Assembly (NCBI RefSeq): GCF_000004075.3
Contig: NC_026657.2
Location: forward strand, 29,792,408 to 29,856,407
Length of the DNA stretch: 64,000 nt
Origin: Cucumis sativus
Taxonomy: Eukaryota > Streptophyta > Magnoliopsida > Cucurbitales > Cucurbitaceae
Direction of reading: 5' to 3'
Shown: positions 59,801 through 64,000 of the stretch, piece by piece
Layout: each line of letters opens with the position of its first letter
Position numbering within the stretch: the first letter of the stretch is position 1
The notes under the pieces: generated by a model
Told to the model about the DNA's origin: nothing
Databases searched by the model: none
The model's input: the letters and a program-made list of their open reading frames with translations, nothing else
Translations under genes and position numbers: made by a program

Positions 59801-62800
59801 TCTTACTTTTATCATCAATTTGGTAACATAATAATTAAAGATTTGAGTTGAGACTTAGACGTGTAAGATTGATTTAATTAAATTATTATAAATACATCAT
59901 TTTACTTCTTTCCTAAGCCACACACACACATATATGTATATATATATAAAGAAAAATAGATATATTTATTGGGCCACTGCCTAACTAAGTCAATAGGAAC
60001 TTGACAAAGTATGAATAAATAATAATACAAAGTTCGGTTGCCACATGCATTTCAAACGTATTATTTTTATTTTTATTTTTGTAGAGTTTTATTTAATTGT
60101 TATATAATAATAATGATTATGATGATGATCTTTTATTGTCATGGATTACTAAACAAAAGGCATTTTGAGTCTTGACTTTTCTGTCCTCCAAGAGTGTTGT
60201 ATTTACACATAATCTTTTTTTAATATTGGAAGATGAGATACAAAAGAATATTAAAGGTATAAACGTTTGATAACTTTTATGTTGCTTCTCTTTATTAATT
60301 AACATTTTAAATGACTTCATTAGAAACATAAATAACAAAAATGTAAAAAGAAATTGAATTGTATGAAATAGATTTGAAAAATATTGGTATATTCTTAATT
60401 ATTTTAAATGCTATTTTTTAAAAAAATATAGTTAAAAAATGAAATTAAATAGATTAGGGATAATTTTTATTTAATTATTTTAAAGATTTGGAAGATTAAT
60501 TTTATTATAATTCTTGAAGGAAAAAAAAAAGCAAACTACTACATTTCAAGTAATTTTCTGCCGTGAGTGAGGTAACTCTTGGATTCTCGACTTCTTTCTT
60601 ATACTTGTGTTTCTAATCTATCTCTAATATTAATAAAAAAATATATTCTTTTTGCTACCTAGTCACATAATATGATACCGATATCCATGCTGTCTCAACC
60701 TTGTTTCAAACAAAAAAGACAACGCTTTTTTTCAATTAGAAAAGAGAAATTAGGAGAAAGATAAAATAGGAGCCATCGTATATTGTTGTTTTCTAATGAA
60801 AGAAAATGTCATTTTAAGAATAGACGGGATAGGAATCTCTTACATACCCATATTGAACTCGTAATTCACATTTTTAATTTGGAATGATGAATCTTGTAAA
60901 GTCGTGTGATCCATATATTATAAAACGACACTAAAATAATATACATCCAAATACAAACTAGTATAATCTAGAATGTGATAACCAACATATTTAAATAATC
61001 GTTGGAGAGAAAAACAAAGAAAAGAACATTAAAAAATAATTTTGAGAAAATATTACTTTTTAAATATAAATATTTCTTTTATCATATTTCATAGAATATT
61101 ACATAATATAAAGTTGATTTAGATTAGCAAATATTGTAATCTTAATAACATGTTTTCTTCTTTTAATTTTATGATTTCTAAAATGGGTTAATTTGGAAGG
61201 TGCAATTAAGAGAAAATTTGAAGTGATATTATGTTATCCAAATCATATTTATAATGAACACAATCACTTTCAAAACCAAACAATTTTTTTTTTTAAAATC
61301 TAAATAACGTAATAATTAATTATACAATAGAAAAGATATTTTCTAATTTTCTAAAAAAAATGATTAAAAGTTATCCATTTCTAACATTACTTTATTTCTA
61401 TTTTTTTAAAAAGTCAAATTATTAATAATTTCCCCATTTTATTTATTTGTTAATCAATTGAGAGAGATTACATCAATAATTGAAAATAGTTTTTATAAAG
61501 ATAAATAATAATAAAGTAATTGAAAATTGTGATGAGATTGCAAACATTATCCCTTTGAAGCTATCCAATTTGGTGTCATTTTTTAGATTTTTTCCTTATT
61601 TAATTATTAAAACATATTCAACATCTCACAAAATATAAAATTATTTCAAATAAATTAGAGATCATAATTGATTTTTTTTTAAAAAAAATACTTATTTATT
61701 CTTTTATGTGTAATATCTAATAACCATTTATTTGTAGCATTTTCATGTGAGGTTCAATAATTCTATAACTTTCATTGGGAGTCTTTTATTAATATTGACT
61801 TAGCTAAACCTACATGACAAATCTGACTTTCCATTTCCCTTTATATGTATTTATTTATTTTAAACATTTAAACTTGTTTAATTTTATTTAATCTAATTGT
61901 ATTTTCGTGCCATTTTTTGTCGTAAATTTTTGTATAACATCTATTTTGGTCATTTGATATATACGTTTTTTCCTTATCTACCTAAAGTTTGTCTTTAAAT
62001 TTATGTGGCTTAAATTCATGCATGCTTGCATTAATATGCTAACAAGCATAACAAACACAACGTCATGAAAAATAATGTTAAAAAACAAAATTATCGATCA
62101 AAATGATTATTCTTCTAAAACTTTCTAAACTAGAATATTACAAAATTTAAAGTTAAATAATCAAAATATGACGTTGTAAGTTCAATAATAAAAACAATAT
62201 ATATTTGTATGTATTGGATAAACGTGTAGTATGTTCTTAAAACTTAGAAAAATATCTTGGAAGATCTCTTATATTTACCACACGAGATTTTCGATATCTT
62301 ATACTTTTTTATTTTTTTTATGTCAAAAGTGTTTTTATTTTTCTAAATCTATTGGACAATGAATTAGAAAAAAGAAAAACTTTATGATGATTGTTTTTTT
62401 CTAAATGGAAACGTATGCTTAAAGGAAATCCAACCTCATATATTTTAAATAAATTAAAATATCTATTTTATAAAAATCGAAAATGACATATATTAAAAAG
62501 TTTTCTTAGGTGTCATGCGTCATATCAATTAACGAAAAGACAAATTAAAATATAACGAGGCCCATTGCTCCAAAGGTTTGGGCTTCCCAATTATACAACC
62601 CCATTTTGATTGAAGCAACCACCCAAAATTTCCCTTGGTAAGGGAAGCATTTTAATTTGTAAGATTCTTGAATGAAATTTTGTTATATACCTGTATTATT
62701 TAGAGGAGTTTTTTTAAAAAATAATAATAAAACAAAAAAAAAAATATTTGAAAATGTTTCCTATAGTTTAGTATTAATTTGAAAATAGTGTAACCCATTT

Positions 62801-63339
62801 TTAGAAGCAAAGGAAAAATTGAATTCCCCACTTCATCTTGATGTGACAAAATTTAAATTGACATTGGGAATCTTCACATTGTTACGAACTCCACTTGCTT
62901 ATTGGCTTTTTCTCATTCATTTATTATTCGCTTGTCTTGCAACACTATAATTTTTCCTTTCCTTTTCTCTTTTTATTTGTATTCAAATACAAACTTAAAT
63001 AAATAAATAAATAAAATATTATTTTAGTTCCATATTTACAAATTTTGTTCCACTTATAAATTATTATTGGGTTTTAATTTCAACCTTTCCAACTATTAGA
63101 TTTAAAGAAGTTATAGATGAATCAATTTAAAAATAATTAATTATTTAAAAGATAAGAATGGATGACTCGAATATTCATTTTAATGATTCACTAAAAAACG
63201 TGTCAAAAGCATTCAAACTAGAGCATAAGTTCGCTTGTTTGTATGATTATATGTTTGGAATTCACGTAGTTTATATAAAAAAATACTGTTTAAATTAAAT
63301 TAAAGTAAAAAGATTTCAAATAATTGAGTCAAAATATTT
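56899..63339. other. Long AT-rich gene-free region
   Basis: About 6.4 kb in which I see no gene. There is a CA/TA microsatellite near 59920-59949, a moderately GC-rich patch near 59600-59720 (with a TTTGACCAC W-box-like site) and a second near 62540-62650 with GGCCCA and GGGCTT motifs. Neither has coding content. No transposon ends were recognised. Confidence 0.5.
59923..59949. repeat. (CA)n(TA)n microsatellite
   Basis: A short CA run followed by an imperfect TA run in the gene-free region. Confidence 0.75.
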
Positions 63340-63961
63340 TTATTGAATTTCAAAAGCAACAGTTTTAGCCCAAGATCTGAGGTGTTTCTTCATGTCAGAG
63401 GTTGAAGAAACCTTAGGCATTCTTAGATCTAAAAGAGGAGAATTTGGTCTTCTTATTATCCATGCCTCTGAAAGATATGGTCTTGCTATCTCTCTCTTCT
63501 TATTTTTATCATCATCATCATCATCATTTTCTTTGTCGTGGTCACCGTCGCCATCCTCGTCATCTTCAAGATTTTGTTTGTTTATTTGAGTTCTGAGCCT
63601 TTGCAAACCAGGTACCAACTTCACCATTTGAGGGCTCAAACTTTCTCTCTTAAATTCAAACCCTAAATCCATAAACCCTTTCACTTCTTCAAGCTCCAAC
63701 TCCCCCAAGCTTTTGCAACTTGTAGATTTGTTCAATTTTCTTCCCACTACACACACAAGAATTCTTATCAATGCCCATCAATTATATATATATACATACA
63801 GTAACTCAATGGGTTTCCAAAAAGCTTAAATATGATAATAATTTTAAAAAGTTTGATTCTATTATTCAACCTGAAAATTTGAGACCGTTGAGACTTTGAT
63901 CTTCACTTAACTCTCTCTTTGCATCTTGTTTGTTTTTGTCTTCCTCATTACTATAATTTTC
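63340..63961 (-). CDS. DUF1685-family protein, C-terminal part
   Basis: Two exons are visible (63871-63961 and 63340-63746), joined in frame at SVGRKLNKS; the first exon or exons lie beyond the right edge. The 165 visible residues contain the DUF1685 signature: KSLGELELEEVKGFMDLGF, LSPQMVKLVPGLQRLR, RPYLSEAWIIRRPNSP and DMKKHLRSWAKTVAFEIQ at the C-terminus. Between the two conserved halves is an acidic low-complexity run (DDDDDD in a 30-residue Asp/Glu-rich stretch) encoded by a CAT/ATC microsatellite on the plus strand. The family is plant-specific and its function is not known. No membrane segment or signal peptide is visible in this part. Confidence 0.9.
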
Positions 63962-64000
63962 CTGTTAAGACCACAAGTAAATGTTTATACATATATAATA

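Noticed and set aside
1-64000. tRNA, rRNA or CRISPR-like arrays
   Set aside because: I looked for T-loop phrases, rRNA landmarks and regularly spaced repeats on both strands and saw none.

Overview
This is a gene-bearing stretch of a plant nuclear genome. Genes have many short introns with GT..AG borders, intergenic DNA is very AT-rich, and the proteins belong to land-plant families: a GT43 xylan glycosyltransferase, an L-type lectin receptor kinase, a class III peroxidase, a PLS-type pentatricopeptide protein, an IQ67-domain protein and a POLAR-like protein. The species is a eudicot. Recurrent AT-rich tracts of the type gctatattttgtaaatag are, from memory, common in Cucurbitaceae, so I lean to a cucurbit with moderate confidence.

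Layout from left to right. 1-800: 5-prime leader of a minus-strand gene that lies off the left edge. 6.4-8.1 kb: small RCI2/PMP3 membrane protein (-). 8.6-12.9 kb: RNase P/MRP subunit POP4/Rpp29 (-). 13.8-17.2 kb: membrane-anchored alpha/beta hydrolase (+). 18.4-21.0 kb: IQD calmodulin-binding protein (-). 22.3-24.8 kb: IRX9-type GT43 protein (-). 26.6-29.0 kb: mitochondrial-type PPR protein (+). 29.6-33.1 kb: DEAD-box helicase of the RH57/Rok1 type (-). 35.0-38.0 kb: POLAR-like polarity protein (+). 40.7-41.7 kb: Arg-rich 'protamine P1-like' protein (+). 44.0-45.1 kb: S1FA (-). 47.9-50.1 kb: intronless lectin receptor kinase VIII (-). 54.1-56.9 kb: peroxidase of the PER21 type (-). 63.3 kb to the right edge: partial DUF1685 protein (-). 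Gene models were built by hand: splice sites were chosen so that frames join and family motifs continue across introns.

The genes do not form one pathway. What links them is ancestry. Ten consecutive genes correspond, from memory, to neighbours in several duplicated Arabidopsis segments (around At3g09690-At3g09735, At2g37090-At2g37130, At3g53360-At3g53380 and At5g02970-At5g03140). The window therefore looks like a well-preserved ancestral order that Arabidopsis split among its duplicated blocks. I found no autonomous transposon, no CRISPR array and no recognisable RNA gene, and nothing that amounts to a new biological system. The more unusual items are a 27-residue tandem repeat at the helicase C-terminus, a likely two-exon extension of the POLAR-like C-terminus, an inverted-repeat element in a hydrolase intron, a 24-base C run, and several promoter-like or G-rich islands with no gene attached.
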